DNA from: Desulfobacula sp. | GTDB lineage: Bacteria; Desulfobacterota; Desulfobacteria; Desulfobacterales; Desulfobacteraceae | DNA: 14,270 nucleotides | Reading direction: 5' to 3' | NCBI GenBank assembly: GCA_018702715.1 | Contig: JABIYQ010000483.1 | Span: forward strand, 1-14,270 | In this document: one piece after another, positions 6,551 to 14,175 of the stretch | Position numbering within the stretch: the stretch's first letter is position 1 | Layout: the number at the start of each line of letters is the position of its first letter | Notes under the pieces: generated by a model | What the model was told of the DNA's origin: nothing | Seen by the model: the letters and a program-made list of their open reading frames with translations, nothing else | Database searches by the model: none | Program-made: the position numbers and the translations under genes

Positions 6551-6556
6551 TATAAT
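6551..6556 (+). promoter_or_regulatory. Candidate -10 of the aminotransferase promoter
   Basis: A perfect TATAAT lies 41 bp before the TTG start in an AT-rich stretch. No good -35 is found 16-18 bp upstream (TTCTGT at 17 bp is poor), so the promoter may need an activator. The 195-bp gap after recD2 (6403-6597) otherwise shows only weak short inverted repeats and no clear terminator. Confidence 0.4.
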
Positions 6557-6597
6557 ATTTTATTTTAATAAGATTAACTTTCATAAAGGAGTCTGTT

Positions 6598-7797
6598 TTG
6601 GAAGACAACAATATTATTCGTTTTGCAAGCCGTATGGATCAACTTCCCCCGTATTTATTTGGTATGATCAATAAAATGAAAATGGAGAAGCGGCGCAAGG
6701 GAGATGATGTCATCGACCTTGGCATGGGGAACCCCATGGATCCGACTCCCGATAAAGTGATTGAAAAGCTGATTGAAGTTGCAAAAGATCCCAAATCACA
6801 CCGATATCCGGAAACCTCTGGAATGCCGCACTTGAAAATTGAAATCGCAAAATATTACAAAAGGCATTATAATATTGACCTTGATGCAGAAACGCAAACC
6901 TATTTTACCATTGGTTCCAAAGAGGGAATATCCCACCTTTGCCTTGCTATCATGGGCCCGGGAGATTCCGTGCTTGTCCCTGCCCCGGCTTTCCCCGTGC
7001 ATATTTATGCAGCAGTCATTGCCGGGGCCACTGTCATGAAAATTCCCATAGAACCAGAAAAAGGCTTTCTTGACAGGATAATTAATATCTGCGAATCCTG
7101 TTATCCGAAACCCAAGGTTCTCATGATCAATTATCCCCATAATCCCACGGGGGTCGTAACGGACAAAGAATTTTTCAAAGAGGTGGTAAAGCTTGCCAAA
7201 CGATTTAATTTCATGGTTATCAATGATTTTGCCTATTCAAAAATTACCTTTGACGGATATGTGGCCCCAAGTTTTCTTGAGGTAGACGGTGCAAAAGATG
7301 TGGGGGTGGAGTTTGGATCTTTTTCAAAATCATACAATATGGCAGGATGGAGAATCGGGTATTGTGTGGGAAATGAAAGAATTGTCCAGGCCCTTGGAAA
7401 AATCAAAGGTTATTTTGATTATGGTATTTTTTCGGCCATTCAGGTGGCCGGCATTATTGCCTTACGAGACTGTGACGAAACCATTCCCGAACTGGCAAAT
7501 ATTTATCAAACCCGAAGAGATGTGTTGTGCAGCGGTCTTGAGAGGGCCGGATGGGATATCAAAAAGCCAAAAGCCGGCATGTTTGTCTGGGCAAAAATCC
7601 CGGAACCCTTTAACAAAATGGGGGCCATGCAGTTTGCCATTGAAATGATGAACAGGGCAAATGTCGCCGTTGCTCCCGGAACAGGGTTCAGCGAAGAAGG
7701 AGAAGGTTTTTTGCGTCTTGCCCTTGTGGAAAATGAAGAAAGGTTAAGACAGGCCGTTCGTCAAATGAAAAAGGCCATGGAAAATATAGTTGTTTAA
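6598..7797 (+). CDS. alaC: Class I/II PLP aminotransferase, AlaC-type (glutamate-pyruvate aminotransferase)
   Basis: PLP-dependent transaminase of fold type I. The 399-aa sequence closely follows E. coli AlaC (YfdZ) as I remember it: RMDQLPPYLFGMINKMKME, DLGMGNP (40-46), FTIGSKEGISHL (103-114), NYPHNPTG (178-185), SFSKSYNMAGWRIG with PLP-binding Lys244, and LRLALVENEERLRQA (372-386) with Arg373 as the likely carboxylate binder. It therefore probably makes alanine from pyruvate and glutamate in the cytoplasm. The related LL-diaminopimelate and aspartate aminotransferases have the same fold, so substrate is inferred. The start is TTG at 6598: AGGAG lies 6 nt upstream (6587-6591), and the first residues before Met13 match the family's N-terminal extension. 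An intergenic hairpin follows, then a peptidase gene 78 bp on. Confidence 0.88.
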   Translation: MEDNNIIRFASRMDQLPPYLFGMINKMKMEKRRKGDDVIDLGMGNPMDPTPDKVIEKLIEVAKDPKSHRYPETSGMPHLKIEIAKYYKRHYNIDLDAETQTYFTIGSKEGISHLCLAIMGPGDSVLVPAPAFPVHIYAAVIAGATVMKIPIEPEKGFLDRIINICESCYPKPKVLMINYPHNPTGVVTDKEFFKEVVKLAKRFNFMVINDFAYSKITFDGYVAPSFLEVDGAKDVGVEFGSFSKSYNMAGWRIGYCVGNERIVQALGKIKGYFDYGIFSAIQVAGIIALRDCDETIPELANIYQTRRDVLCSGLERAGWDIKKPKAGMFVWAKIPEPFNKMGAMQFAIEMMNRANVAVAPGTGFSEEGEGFLRLALVENEERLRQAVRQMKKAMENIVV

Positions 7798-7821
7798 TTT
7801 TTTATGTGTTATGATCAATAA

Positions 7822-7844
7822 AAAAAGAGAGGCCCCATCTTTTT
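7822..7844 (+). terminator. Weak hairpin with T-run after the aminotransferase gene
   Basis: AAAAAGA (7822-7828) pairs with TCTTTTT (7838-7844) around the loop GAGGCCCCA, and the right arm itself is the T-run. The stem is short and A/T-rich. It may terminate or only attenuate transcription into the peptidase gene 31 bp further on. Confidence 0.35.
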
Positions 7845-7875
7845 AATAAACTTTTAATAAAAAGGAATTGTTCAC

Positions 7876-8535
7876 ATGCACTGGTCTGATGTAGTTAACT
7901 CGACCTTACCTTGTATTGTGAAAATTGAAACCCCCACTGGTCACGGTACCGGGTTTTTATGTTTTCATAATGAAGCCAAATCCATGTATGCCATTGCCAC
8001 TGCCGGACATGTAATTCACCATGCCGACAAATGGATGGAACCCATCCGGATTTATAACCATGACGGTTCAAAATCCCTGCTCCTGAATGCAAACGCCCGT
8101 CATGTCACAATGGGAGAGGTATCAGACTCGGCAATCATTCTTTTTTCAAAAGTCCAGGACCTTTTTGAACACACTTCACCCCTGCCTTTGCTGGACAAAG
8201 AATATGTTCTAAAGGTCGGCACCCAGGTCGGATGGATTGGATTTACAACACTGGAACCGGATACCCCTTGTTTTTTTTCAGGCATGATATCTGCCCGTCA
8301 GGATCATAAAAATGCCTACCTGATTGATGGTGTTGCCATCAACGGCGTCAGTGGAGGGCCCGTCCTGCATATAGACGAAAAAGAAGATGTCTATGTTGTT
8401 GGAACAGTATCTGCCTACAGAATGAACAGGGCCAGTGGAGAGAATCTTCCCGGCCTTCTCATTGCCCAGGATCTGACATTGTTTCACGATGTGATCACCC
8501 ATATCCAGTCAGTGGAGAATAAAGATAAAAAATAA
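7876..8535 (+). CDS. Trypsin-like serine peptidase domain protein, cytoplasmic, no PDZ
   Basis: A 219-aa protein with the chymotrypsin/HtrA fold and an apparently intact catalytic triad: His45 in ATAGHVI, Asp84 in EVSDSAIIL, and Ser159 in NGVSGGPV (156-163), where GNSGGP is more usual. The oxyanion-side glycines are present. There is no signal peptide, membrane helix or PDZ domain, unlike DegP/DegS, so it should act in the cytoplasm. Substrate and role are unknown. AAAGGA (7861-7866) lies 9 nt before the ATG. It is on the same strand as the aminotransferase gene, 78 bp after it, with only a weak hairpin between, so the two may share a transcript. A good terminator follows. Family assignment is firm; proteolytic activity is likely but unproven. 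Confidence 0.85.
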   Translation: MHWSDVVNSTLPCIVKIETPTGHGTGFLCFHNEAKSMYAIATAGHVIHHADKWMEPIRIYNHDGSKSLLLNANARHVTMGEVSDSAIILFSKVQDLFEHTSPLPLLDKEYVLKVGTQVGWIGFTTLEPDTPCFFSGMISARQDHKNAYLIDGVAINGVSGGPVLHIDEKEDVYVVGTVSAYRMNRASGENLPGLLIAQDLTLFHDVITHIQSVENKDKK

Positions 8536-8545
8536 GGTTTGATTT

Positions 8546-8575
8546 AGTCCTGGAGAAAACCGGATTGTTTTTTCT
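8546..8575 (+). terminator. Rho-independent terminator after the peptidase gene
   Basis: AGTCCTGG (8546-8553) pairs with CCGGATT (8560-8566) with one bulged T and one G-T pair, around the loop AGAAAA. It is followed by GTTTTTTCTTT. It lies 10 bp after the stop codon and before the convergent acetyltransferase gene. Confidence 0.55.
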
Positions 8576-8609
8576 TTCATATTTAGTCTCCGTGTGTAAG
8601 ATACTATCA

Positions 8610-9098
8610 TCATCCAACGATTTTACTACGGCGCTCCATAATGACTGTATCACGCCAAATTCCATCTAAGGTAGCGATTCTTTCCCGGGTGCCGATCTTG
8701 CGGAATCCGCAATTCTCATGCATTCTTACACTGGCAATATTTTCCGGGAAAAGAGATGTAAAAATTGTCCAAATTCCATTTTTTTCCGATGAATCAATGA
8801 CTGATTTTAATAATTTTGTCCCCAATCCCCGGCCAAGCAAATTTTCTGCTATATATACACTTACTTCGCAAACACCTTGGTAGACGCTTCGGCTTGAAAC
8901 TTTTGACAAAGCAGTCCAACCCACAATTTTATTGTTAGCAATACACACAAGTCTTGAATGGATAAGATGTGACTGATTCCATTTCTCCCAGGTTGGTACT
9001 TGGGTTTCAAAGGTAGCGTTTCGGGTTCTAAGTCCATAAGCGTATATATCCAGGACGGCTGCCGCGTCAGCATGCTCCATTTTTCTAATCATTGGCAT
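8610..9098 (-). CDS. GNAT N-acetyltransferase, phosphinothricin/methionine-sulfoximine acetyltransferase type
   Basis: Acetyl-CoA-dependent transferase of 162 aa. It carries the hallmarks of the Pat/MnaT (YncA) branch: IRKMEHADAAAVLDIYAYG at the N-terminus, ATFETQVPTWEKW (28-40), CEVSVYI (77-83), the acetyl-CoA loop LLGRGLGTKLL (87-97), and FPENIASVRMHENCGFRKIG (117-136) before a final strand IWRDTVIMER. Known members acetylate L-phosphinothricin, methionine sulfoximine or methionine sulfone; which amine is used here is unknown. ATG at 9098 is preceded by AGGAA close upstream. It follows the DUF606 gene by 82 bp on the same strand, so the two are probably cotranscribed. A pairing of exporter and acetyltransferase would suit detoxification. 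Confidence 0.85.
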   Translation of the reverse strand: MPMIRKMEHADAAAVLDIYAYGLRTRNATFETQVPTWEKWNQSHLIHSRLVCIANNKIVGWTALSKVSSRSVYQGVCEVSVYIAENLLGRGLGTKLLKSVIDSSEKNGIWTIFTSLFPENIASVRMHENCGFRKIGTRERIATLDGIWRDTVIMERRSKIVG

Positions 9099-9180
9099 GG
9101 GTTCCTATTTCCAATAGTATCAATTCCTGTAGAATCAGCAATTTCTGTGATATTTTTTTTAAATAGTATTTTTATTCATT

Positions 9181-9615
9181 TTAGCGAACTGTGAGCCAGA
9201 TACCCGCGAGCATAACACAGATGCCAAATATGCGGGAAAGGTTAATGTGACGTATGTCAGCTCCTAAAAAACCAAAATGATCAATAACAGCAGCAATGAT
9301 AAACTGAACTGCAACAATAATTGTGAATGCGGTTACAAGTCCCAGGCGGGGTACGCTATAGCCTATAGCAGCGATTAATACCAAACCCAAAGGGCCTACC
9401 AAAAGTGTATAACTGGGAATACTTTGAAGGGAAGATAGATTTCCACCTCTCAAGACCAGCATAATAATCCCGATAATGAGTCCGCCGCCTCCATATGTTA
9501 TAAACACACTCTCCATAGTACCTATATTTTTATCGATAATACCTATAAGTTGTCCCTGGCAGGCAACGGCTACACCTCCAAGCGCTGCAATCATAACCAA
9601 ATACAATATATTCAA
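9181..9615 (-). CDS. DMT-superfamily membrane protein, DUF606/YdcZ type
   Basis: A very hydrophobic 144-aa protein with four or five predicted membrane helices (about 3-20, 34-56, 70-88, 92-112, 126-142). Signature stretches GLVTAFTIIVAVQFIIAA (about 92-109), IDHFGFLGAD and GICVMLAGIWLTV are typical of the DUF606 (YdcZ) family, a five-helix member of the drug/metabolite transporter superfamily. Such small proteins usually work as homo- or heterodimers; no second copy is seen here. The start is TTG at 9613-9615: AAGGAG (9623-9628 as CTCCTT) sits 7 nt upstream, and no ATG is at a better distance. A promoter with a perfect TTGACA lies upstream and the acetyltransferase gene follows, so the pair may handle the same small molecule. 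Substrate unknown. Confidence 0.82.
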   Translation of the reverse strand: MNILYLVMIAALGGVAVACQGQLIGIIDKNIGTMESVFITYGGGGLIIGIIMLVLRGGNLSSLQSIPSYTLLVGPLGLVLIAAIGYSVPRLGLVTAFTIIVAVQFIIAAVIDHFGFLGADIRHINLSRIFGICVMLAGIWLTVR

Positions 9616-9659
9616 GATATCTCTCCTTAAAACAATAGTAAAAAATGTTTATTTATCCA

Positions 9660-9689
9660 ATAAAACCAGAAAAAGGAAGGTTGTGTCAA
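9660..9689 (-). promoter_or_regulatory. Probable promoter of the DUF606-acetyltransferase unit
   Basis: On the - strand, a perfect -35 TTGACA (9684-9689) is separated by 18 bp from TTTTAT (9660-9665; 4 of 6). It lies 45 bp before the TTG start, with no other gene between it and the gyrB terminator. Confidence 0.5.
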
Positions 9690-9743
9690 AGAAAATTTTA
9701 AGATTTTAGGTCAGGTGTTCTTAATTAAATTACGCTAAAATAC

Positions 9744-9771
9744 ATAAGGGGTTTAAAATTAAACCCCTTAT
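9744..9771 (-). terminator. Terminator hairpin after gyrB
   Basis: A perfect 12-bp inverted repeat (ATAAGGGGTTTA, 9744-9755, against TAAACCCCTTAT, 9760-9771) has a 4-nt loop and starts 23 bp after the gyrB stop. The following - strand sequence (GTATTTTAGCG) is only moderately T-rich. The palindrome also insulates gyrB from the promoter of the next unit. Confidence 0.75.
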
Positions 9772-9794
9772 TAAATCTATTTTAGATAATCTTT

Positions 9795-12218
9795 TTAATA
9801 ATCCAGTGAAGATACCTCAAGGGCATGTTTTTGAATAAAATTTCTCCTTGGCTCCACTTCCTCCCCCATCAGAAGGGTGAAAATCTCATCGGCTTTTTCC
9901 GCATCTTCAATTTCCACCCTGAGCATATTTCTTTTTTCAGGATTCATAGTAGTTTCCCAGAGCTGGTCTGCATTCATTTCCCCCAGACCTTTGTAGCGCT
10001 GAATATTGATACCTTTCTTTGCTTCAGACATGATAAATTCAAACAGGCTGTCAATATCATAAAAATTAAATTCTTTTTTAATCTGGGCATCTGACTGCTT
10101 GGAAGATATGGAAAAAGGAGGTTTATTAAATAGTTTGATTTTTTCAAATCTTTTTAACATTCTTTGATAATCGTTGGTGGCAAGAATTTCTCTGCCGACT
10201 CTTAAAATAATCTGTTCTTCTTTTTTTTCATATATATCCATTTCAAAGATATTTCTTTCAACATCGTACTCTATTTCTCCTGTGATATATCCATTTTTTT
10301 CAAGCTCTTTTGAAAGCAAAATGAAATTTTGCTTTTCCTCAAGAAAAAATTTATCTTTTACGCCGTTTTTAATAAGGGTAAGTAAAAGACTGATATCCAT
10401 ATCTCTTTTCTTTAACATATTTACAGCATCATAATAATCTGATAACTCAACCATAAAATTATAAAATTCATCTTCTAAAAGCGGTTCTGTATTTCCATTT
10501 AAAAAAATGTTTTTTTGCCCGGTAATTCTTTTTACCAGGTAATTGGAATATTCATCTTCGTTTTTCAGGTATACACCATTCTTTCTTGAACCGACCCGGA
10601 AAAGAGGCGGCTGGGCAATATATAAATATCCTTGTGAAATCAGATCCGGCATCTGCCTGAAAAAAAAGGTTAACAACAAGGTTCTGATATGGGATCCGTC
10701 AACATCCGCATCCGTCATGATCACAACTTTATGATACCTGACTTTTTCAATATCATATTCTTCGCTGCCAACACCCGTTCCAAGAACCGTAATAATATTT
10801 TTAATTTCATCGCTTCTTAAAATTTTATCAAATCTGGCCTTTTCAACATTCAAAATTTTGCCCTTAAGGGGAAGTATGGCCTGGAACCGTCTGTCTCTGC
10901 CCTGTTTAGCGCTGCCGCCTGCAGAATCTCCCTCCACGAGAAATAATTCCCTTTCAGCAGGATCTGCATACTGGCATTCAGCCAGTTTTCCAGGTAAGGA
11001 TGAGTCCAGCAGGGTGCCTTTTTTCCTGGCAAGTTCTCTGGCTCTTTTGGCAGCATCCCTGGCCCTTGCCGCATCAACTGCTTTGCCGATGATTTTCCTT
11101 GCAACTTGCGGGTTTTCTTCGAGATAATGGCCCAGTTTTTCATTGAGAAGAGACTCAACAATCCCTTTAATTTCGCTGTTCCCAAGTTTAGTTTTTGTCT
11201 GGCCTTCAAACTGAGGTTCCATCAGTTTTACCGAAATAATAACAGAGAGACCTTCTCTCATATCATCTCCACTGACTTTAATATTCTGCATGTTTTTGGG
11301 CAGATTATTTGATCCTGAAGTAATATATGAATTTACAGTACGGGTTAATGCACCTTTAAAACCAGACACATGTGCTCCGCCTTCAAGTGTTCTGATATTA
11401 TTGGCAAATGAATAGAGTTTTTCCTTAAATGTATCATTATATTGAATGGCTACTTCAATCTGGACATCCTTTTTATCCCCTTCAATATGAATGGGATCAT
11501 GCAAAGCTGTGTAGGACCGGTTAAGATATTCTACAAAAGAAATGATTCCACCTTCATAGTAAAAATCTTCTTTTTCAGCAGATCTTTCATCTTCAATAAT
11601 GATTCTGAGACCTTTATTTAAAAATGCAAGCTCTCTCATTCTCCTTGTAAGGGTTTCTAAAACAAAATCATTCTCGTTCATGATTTCAAAATCAGGACTG
11701 AATGTAATCTTTGTTCCCCTTTTATCAGTATCTCCTTTAATGACTAATTCTGTATGTTTAAGTCCTTTGGAGTAGGACTGATGATAAATTTTTCCGTTTT
11801 TATAAACTTCCATTTCAAGGACTTGGGAAAGGGCATTCACAACGGAAATTCCCACACCGTGCAAACCTCCGGATACTTTATAGGAGTCTTTATCAAACTT
11901 ACCCCCGGCATGGAGTTTGGTCATGACCACTTCGCAGGCAGGTATATGTTCTGTTTCATGCATTTCAACAGGAATCCCGCGACCGTTATCCTCCACACTT
12001 ACGCGCATATCAGGATGTATGGTCACAAGAATCGTATCGCACTGTCCTGCCATGGCCTCATCAATACTATTGTCCACAACTTCATAAACCAGGTGGTGAA
12101 GACCCTGAAGATCAACATTTCCAATATACATGGATGGTCTTTTACGTACCGCTTCAAGACCTTCAAGTACTTTTATACTACCGGAGTTATATTCTTTATT
12201 TACTTTGTTTTCATTCAC
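9795..12218 (-). CDS. gyrB: DNA gyrase subunit B
   Basis: ATPase and TOPRIM subunit of DNA gyrase, which introduces negative supercoils with GyrA. The 807-aa length fits the long Gram-negative GyrB. The GHKL ATPase domain has EVVDNSIDEA (46-55, Glu46 likely catalytic), VEDNGRGIP (75-83) and the GGLHGVGISVVNALS lid (117-131). The transducer is about 225-395. TOPRIM carries EGDSAGGSAKQGRDRRFQ (429-446) with Glu429, and the metal-binding DADVDGSH (503-510). The characteristic insertion of about 170 aa lies roughly between 550 and 735, followed by the C-terminal QRYKGLGEMNADQLW (740-754) and VEPRRNFIQKHALEV. These features favour GyrB over ParE. The ATG at 12216-12218 is 14 bp after the dnaN stop, with AGAGGT in the gap, so the two are cotranscribed. 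gyrA is not in the window; a terminator follows gyrB. Confidence 0.98.
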   Translation of the reverse strand: MNENKVNKEYNSGSIKVLEGLEAVRKRPSMYIGNVDLQGLHHLVYEVVDNSIDEAMAGQCDTILVTIHPDMRVSVEDNGRGIPVEMHETEHIPACEVVMTKLHAGGKFDKDSYKVSGGLHGVGISVVNALSQVLEMEVYKNGKIYHQSYSKGLKHTELVIKGDTDKRGTKITFSPDFEIMNENDFVLETLTRRMRELAFLNKGLRIIIEDERSAEKEDFYYEGGIISFVEYLNRSYTALHDPIHIEGDKKDVQIEVAIQYNDTFKEKLYSFANNIRTLEGGAHVSGFKGALTRTVNSYITSGSNNLPKNMQNIKVSGDDMREGLSVIISVKLMEPQFEGQTKTKLGNSEIKGIVESLLNEKLGHYLEENPQVARKIIGKAVDAARARDAAKRARELARKKGTLLDSSLPGKLAECQYADPAERELFLVEGDSAGGSAKQGRDRRFQAILPLKGKILNVEKARFDKILRSDEIKNIITVLGTGVGSEEYDIEKVRYHKVVIMTDADVDGSHIRTLLLTFFFRQMPDLISQGYLYIAQPPLFRVGSRKNGVYLKNEDEYSNYLVKRITGQKNIFLNGNTEPLLEDEFYNFMVELSDYYDAVNMLKKRDMDISLLLTLIKNGVKDKFFLEEKQNFILLSKELEKNGYITGEIEYDVERNIFEMDIYEKKEEQIILRVGREILATNDYQRMLKRFEKIKLFNKPPFSISSKQSDAQIKKEFNFYDIDSLFEFIMSEAKKGINIQRYKGLGEMNADQLWETTMNPEKRNMLRVEIEDAEKADEIFTLLMGEEVEPRRNFIQKHALEVSSLDY

Positions 12219-12232
12219 AAGTGACCTCTAGG

Positions 12233-13354
12233 TTATGATATATGCATCGCCATTATTACACAAACAAGTTTATCATCATCAAATCCCCGGATAATACAGG
12301 GACTTTTACTGTCTTTAATATTTATAACTACAATAGAATCTTGAAAAAGGCTTAGAGCATCCATAAAATATTTCGGGTTAAAGCCGCTTTTAATCTCTTC
12401 ACCCGTATATGAAATCATCATCCTTTCTTTTGATTCTCCTATTTCAGGGTTGGTAATGGTAACTACCATTTCATTTTCCTTGAAATTTAAAATAACACTT
12501 TTATAATCATCAGATGTTAAAATAGATACCCTCTTCATCAGAGTTGAAAACATGGTTCTGTCAATTTCAATGGGAATCATTTCTTCATTATGTATTATAG
12601 GTTTATAATCAGGATACTCTCCTTCAAGAAGTTTTATCATTATTGATTCATTTTTATTTTGAAAAATAAAATGATTGTCTTTAATTCCCACATTTATTCC
12701 ATCTTTACTGCTGTCAATGAATTTGCTTAATTCCGACAACCCTTTTTTAGGGATAATAACACTTTCCTCCGGCAGATCGAGTTCTCCCTTGAATTTGGCA
12801 TCACAGCAATGAAGACGTCTTGAATCTGTAGATACAACTCTTATGGTTTCTTTATCATCGACTAATATTTTTTCAATCAGGGACCCTAAAACATAAATTC
12901 GTTTTTCCTCACCTGAATAATTTACAATGGAAGCTACATCAACCATCCTTTTCAGATCTTTGGGGTTTATTTCTATAAAATCTATATTTTCTATGACAGG
13001 GGTTTCAGGAAAATTTTCATAATCTGAAGATACAATATGATAAATACTGTCCCCTTCTCCAATTTCTACCCACCTGTTTTCTATTTCATTAATAATAATT
13101 TTATTTTCAGGGTATTCTCTGATAATTTCAAAAAATTTTTTCGAATTAATGGATAATATACCTTCAGTTTCCACCTGGGCATTATAATTACCCATAAAAA
13201 CTGTTTCCAGATCATTGGCAGTGATAGTGATCTGAGATCCCATTGCTTTAATAAGAATATCAGATGTAATCGTCAGATTGGTTTTTCTTCCAGTCAAACC
13301 CTGAATTTTTGAAAGAACATCCAAAATTTCTTTTTTATCAAACGAAAATTTCAT
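12233..13354 (-). CDS. dnaN: DNA polymerase III sliding clamp (beta subunit)
   Basis: Ring-shaped processivity clamp loaded on DNA to tether DNA polymerase III and other partners. The 373-aa length is normal. Family landmarks include MKFSFDKKEILDVLSKIQGLT at the N-terminus, ANDLETVFMG (46-55), STDSRRLHCCDAKF in domain 2, IIPKKGLSELSKFI, LEGEYPDYKPII in domain 3, and the C-terminal region SPCIIRG...VCVIMAMHIS, which corresponds to the usual ending with MPMRL and forms part of the partner-binding pocket. The terminal residues differ from that consensus. AAAGGG (from 13361) lies 6 nt before the ATG. gyrB follows after 14 bp; recF, often between them, is missing. The gene lies after an AT-rich 282-bp gap rather than after dnaA. 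Confidence 0.97.
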   Translation of the reverse strand: MKFSFDKKEILDVLSKIQGLTGRKTNLTITSDILIKAMGSQITITANDLETVFMGNYNAQVETEGILSINSKKFFEIIREYPENKIIINEIENRWVEIGEGDSIYHIVSSDYENFPETPVIENIDFIEINPKDLKRMVDVASIVNYSGEEKRIYVLGSLIEKILVDDKETIRVVSTDSRRLHCCDAKFKGELDLPEESVIIPKKGLSELSKFIDSSKDGINVGIKDNHFIFQNKNESIMIKLLEGEYPDYKPIIHNEEMIPIEIDRTMFSTLMKRVSILTSDDYKSVILNFKENEMVVTITNPEIGESKERMMISYTGEEIKSGFNPKYFMDALSLFQDSIVVINIKDSKSPCIIRGFDDDKLVCVIMAMHIS

Positions 13355-13394
13355 ATAAATCCCTTTTTAAAAAAAAATTAAATATTCGTTAATA

Positions 13395-13421
13395 TTTATA
13401 TCAAATCATTTGTTTTATCAA
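13395..13421 (-). promoter_or_regulatory. Possible dnaN promoter
   Basis: On the - strand, TTGATA (13416-13421, 5 of 6) is followed by TATAAA (13395-13400, 5 of 6), but with a short 15-bp spacer. The -35 overlaps the left arm of the 10-bp inverted repeat at 13420-13449. In DNA this AT-rich such matches arise easily by chance. Confidence 0.28.
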
Positions 13422-13606
13422 TTAATAAATAGGTATGGTTTTATTAATTAAATAGTAAATAAAAACAATAACAATAGTAAAGAGTGTTTAAATGTTTATA
13501 ACTTTTTAATTAGCTAAAATAATTAAGTATTTTATAATTAAAAATCTGTAAATATTGGTTTATTTTTTGATTAAAATACATCAGTTTTATATCAAAATTT
13601 TAAGGT

Positions 13607-13630
13607 GTTCAAAACTGCCTGGTTTTAAAC
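13607..13630 (-). terminator. Hairpin after the 177-aa gene
   Basis: Read on the - strand, GTTTAAAAC (13630-13622) pairs with GTTTTGAAC (13615-13607), 9 bp with one G-U pair, around the loop CAGGCA. It starts about 7 bp after the stop codon. The downstream tract (ACCTTAAAATTTTGAT) has only scattered T, so it may be a weak terminator or a leader structure of a longer transcript into dnaN. Confidence 0.4.
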
Positions 13631-13636
13631 ATTTTA

Positions 13637-14170
13637 TTAAAATGATCCAGTCCAGCTTCTAATATCCTGTAATCCTTTTATATTCCAGTCATCTGCAGTT
13701 CTTTGTTCAATATATTTTAAAAACAAAGTGTCAATAACGTTAAAAATATTAAAACAAAAGAACGCTTTTTCCAGAACCAGCCCTTCTATTTCATTTTCTT
13801 TATTTGATAAATCTGTTTTTGGTGTTTTAAGACCTGAAACATTAAAACTCTCACCTTTTATGGTAAACCGATACTCATCCTCATTTATCTTACAAACAAG
13901 GTTGATATTGGTAACATAAGCACCTTTTTTTAAAGCAGTGGTTCCTTCTTCTAGGCCTGCCTGGTCACCTTTTATACTGATTTTTTCCTTTGATTTATCC
14001 CCTAATTTATTTTCAAGAACAATTGAATTACCAACTTCAAGAGTTACAATATCTTTTGAATTTAAAAGGGATGATATATTCTGATCCGTTTCAATTAAAA
14101 ACCAGATCCAGGTTAGATAATCATTTCCGAGAAATTTGTATTTATTATAAGCAGTTGCAATATCAAGCAT
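13637..14170 (-). CDS. Uncharacterised 177-aa protein, tentatively a deltaproteobacterial RdgC-associated family
   Basis: No function can be assigned with certainty. The protein has the N-terminal motif KFLGNDYLTWIWFLIE (12-27), a central part with KISIKGDQAGLEEGTTALKKG (63-83), a beta-rich segment EDEYRFTIKGESFNVSGLKTPKT (97-119), and a C-terminal helical part. From memory, motifs of the form FLGxxFLTWLWF plus GLKTPKT occur in deltaproteobacterial proteins encoded with, or fused to, RdgC-like recombination proteins; this was not checked. It has no signal peptide or clear membrane helix. ATG at 14170 is only 5 nt after the stop of the preceding gene. Its GAGG Shine-Dalgarno lies in that gene's last codons, so translation is probably coupled. 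It sits upstream of dnaN on the same strand but is separated by an AT-rich gap and a hairpin. Confidence 0.7.
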   Translation of the reverse strand: MLDIATAYNKYKFLGNDYLTWIWFLIETDQNISSLLNSKDIVTLEVGNSIVLENKLGDKSKEKISIKGDQAGLEEGTTALKKGAYVTNINLVCKINEDEYRFTIKGESFNVSGLKTPKTDLSNKENEIEGLVLEKAFFCFNIFNVIDTLFLKYIEQRTADDWNIKGLQDIRSWTGSF

Positions 14171-14175
14171 AAAGA

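Larger units (their letters stand above)
13355..13636. other. 282-bp very AT-rich gap upstream of dnaN
   Basis: Nearly pure A/T DNA with long A and T runs. Contents seen: the dnaN Shine-Dalgarno; a possible promoter (13395-13421); a perfect 10-bp inverted repeat AATTAATAAA (13420-13429) and TTTATTAATT (13440-13449) with a 10-bp centre; and a hairpin after the next gene upstream (13607-13630). One site close to the DnaA box consensus (TTATAAACA on the - strand, 13492-13500) differs at one base; no perfect TTATNCACA was seen. It is therefore an easily melted region next to replication genes, not a demonstrated origin. Confidence 0.55.

Noticed and set aside
9476..9709. Plus-strand open frame of 77 codons overlapping the DUF606 start
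   Set aside because: It is antisense to a supported membrane-protein gene and has no ribosome binding site or family features.
10850..11209. Minus-strand open frame of 119 codons inside gyrB
   Set aside because: It is in a different frame of a fully conserved GyrB region and shows no domain of its own.
13492..13500. DnaA box upstream of dnaN
   Set aside because: A single site with one mismatch in AT-rich DNA is expected by chance; no cluster was found.
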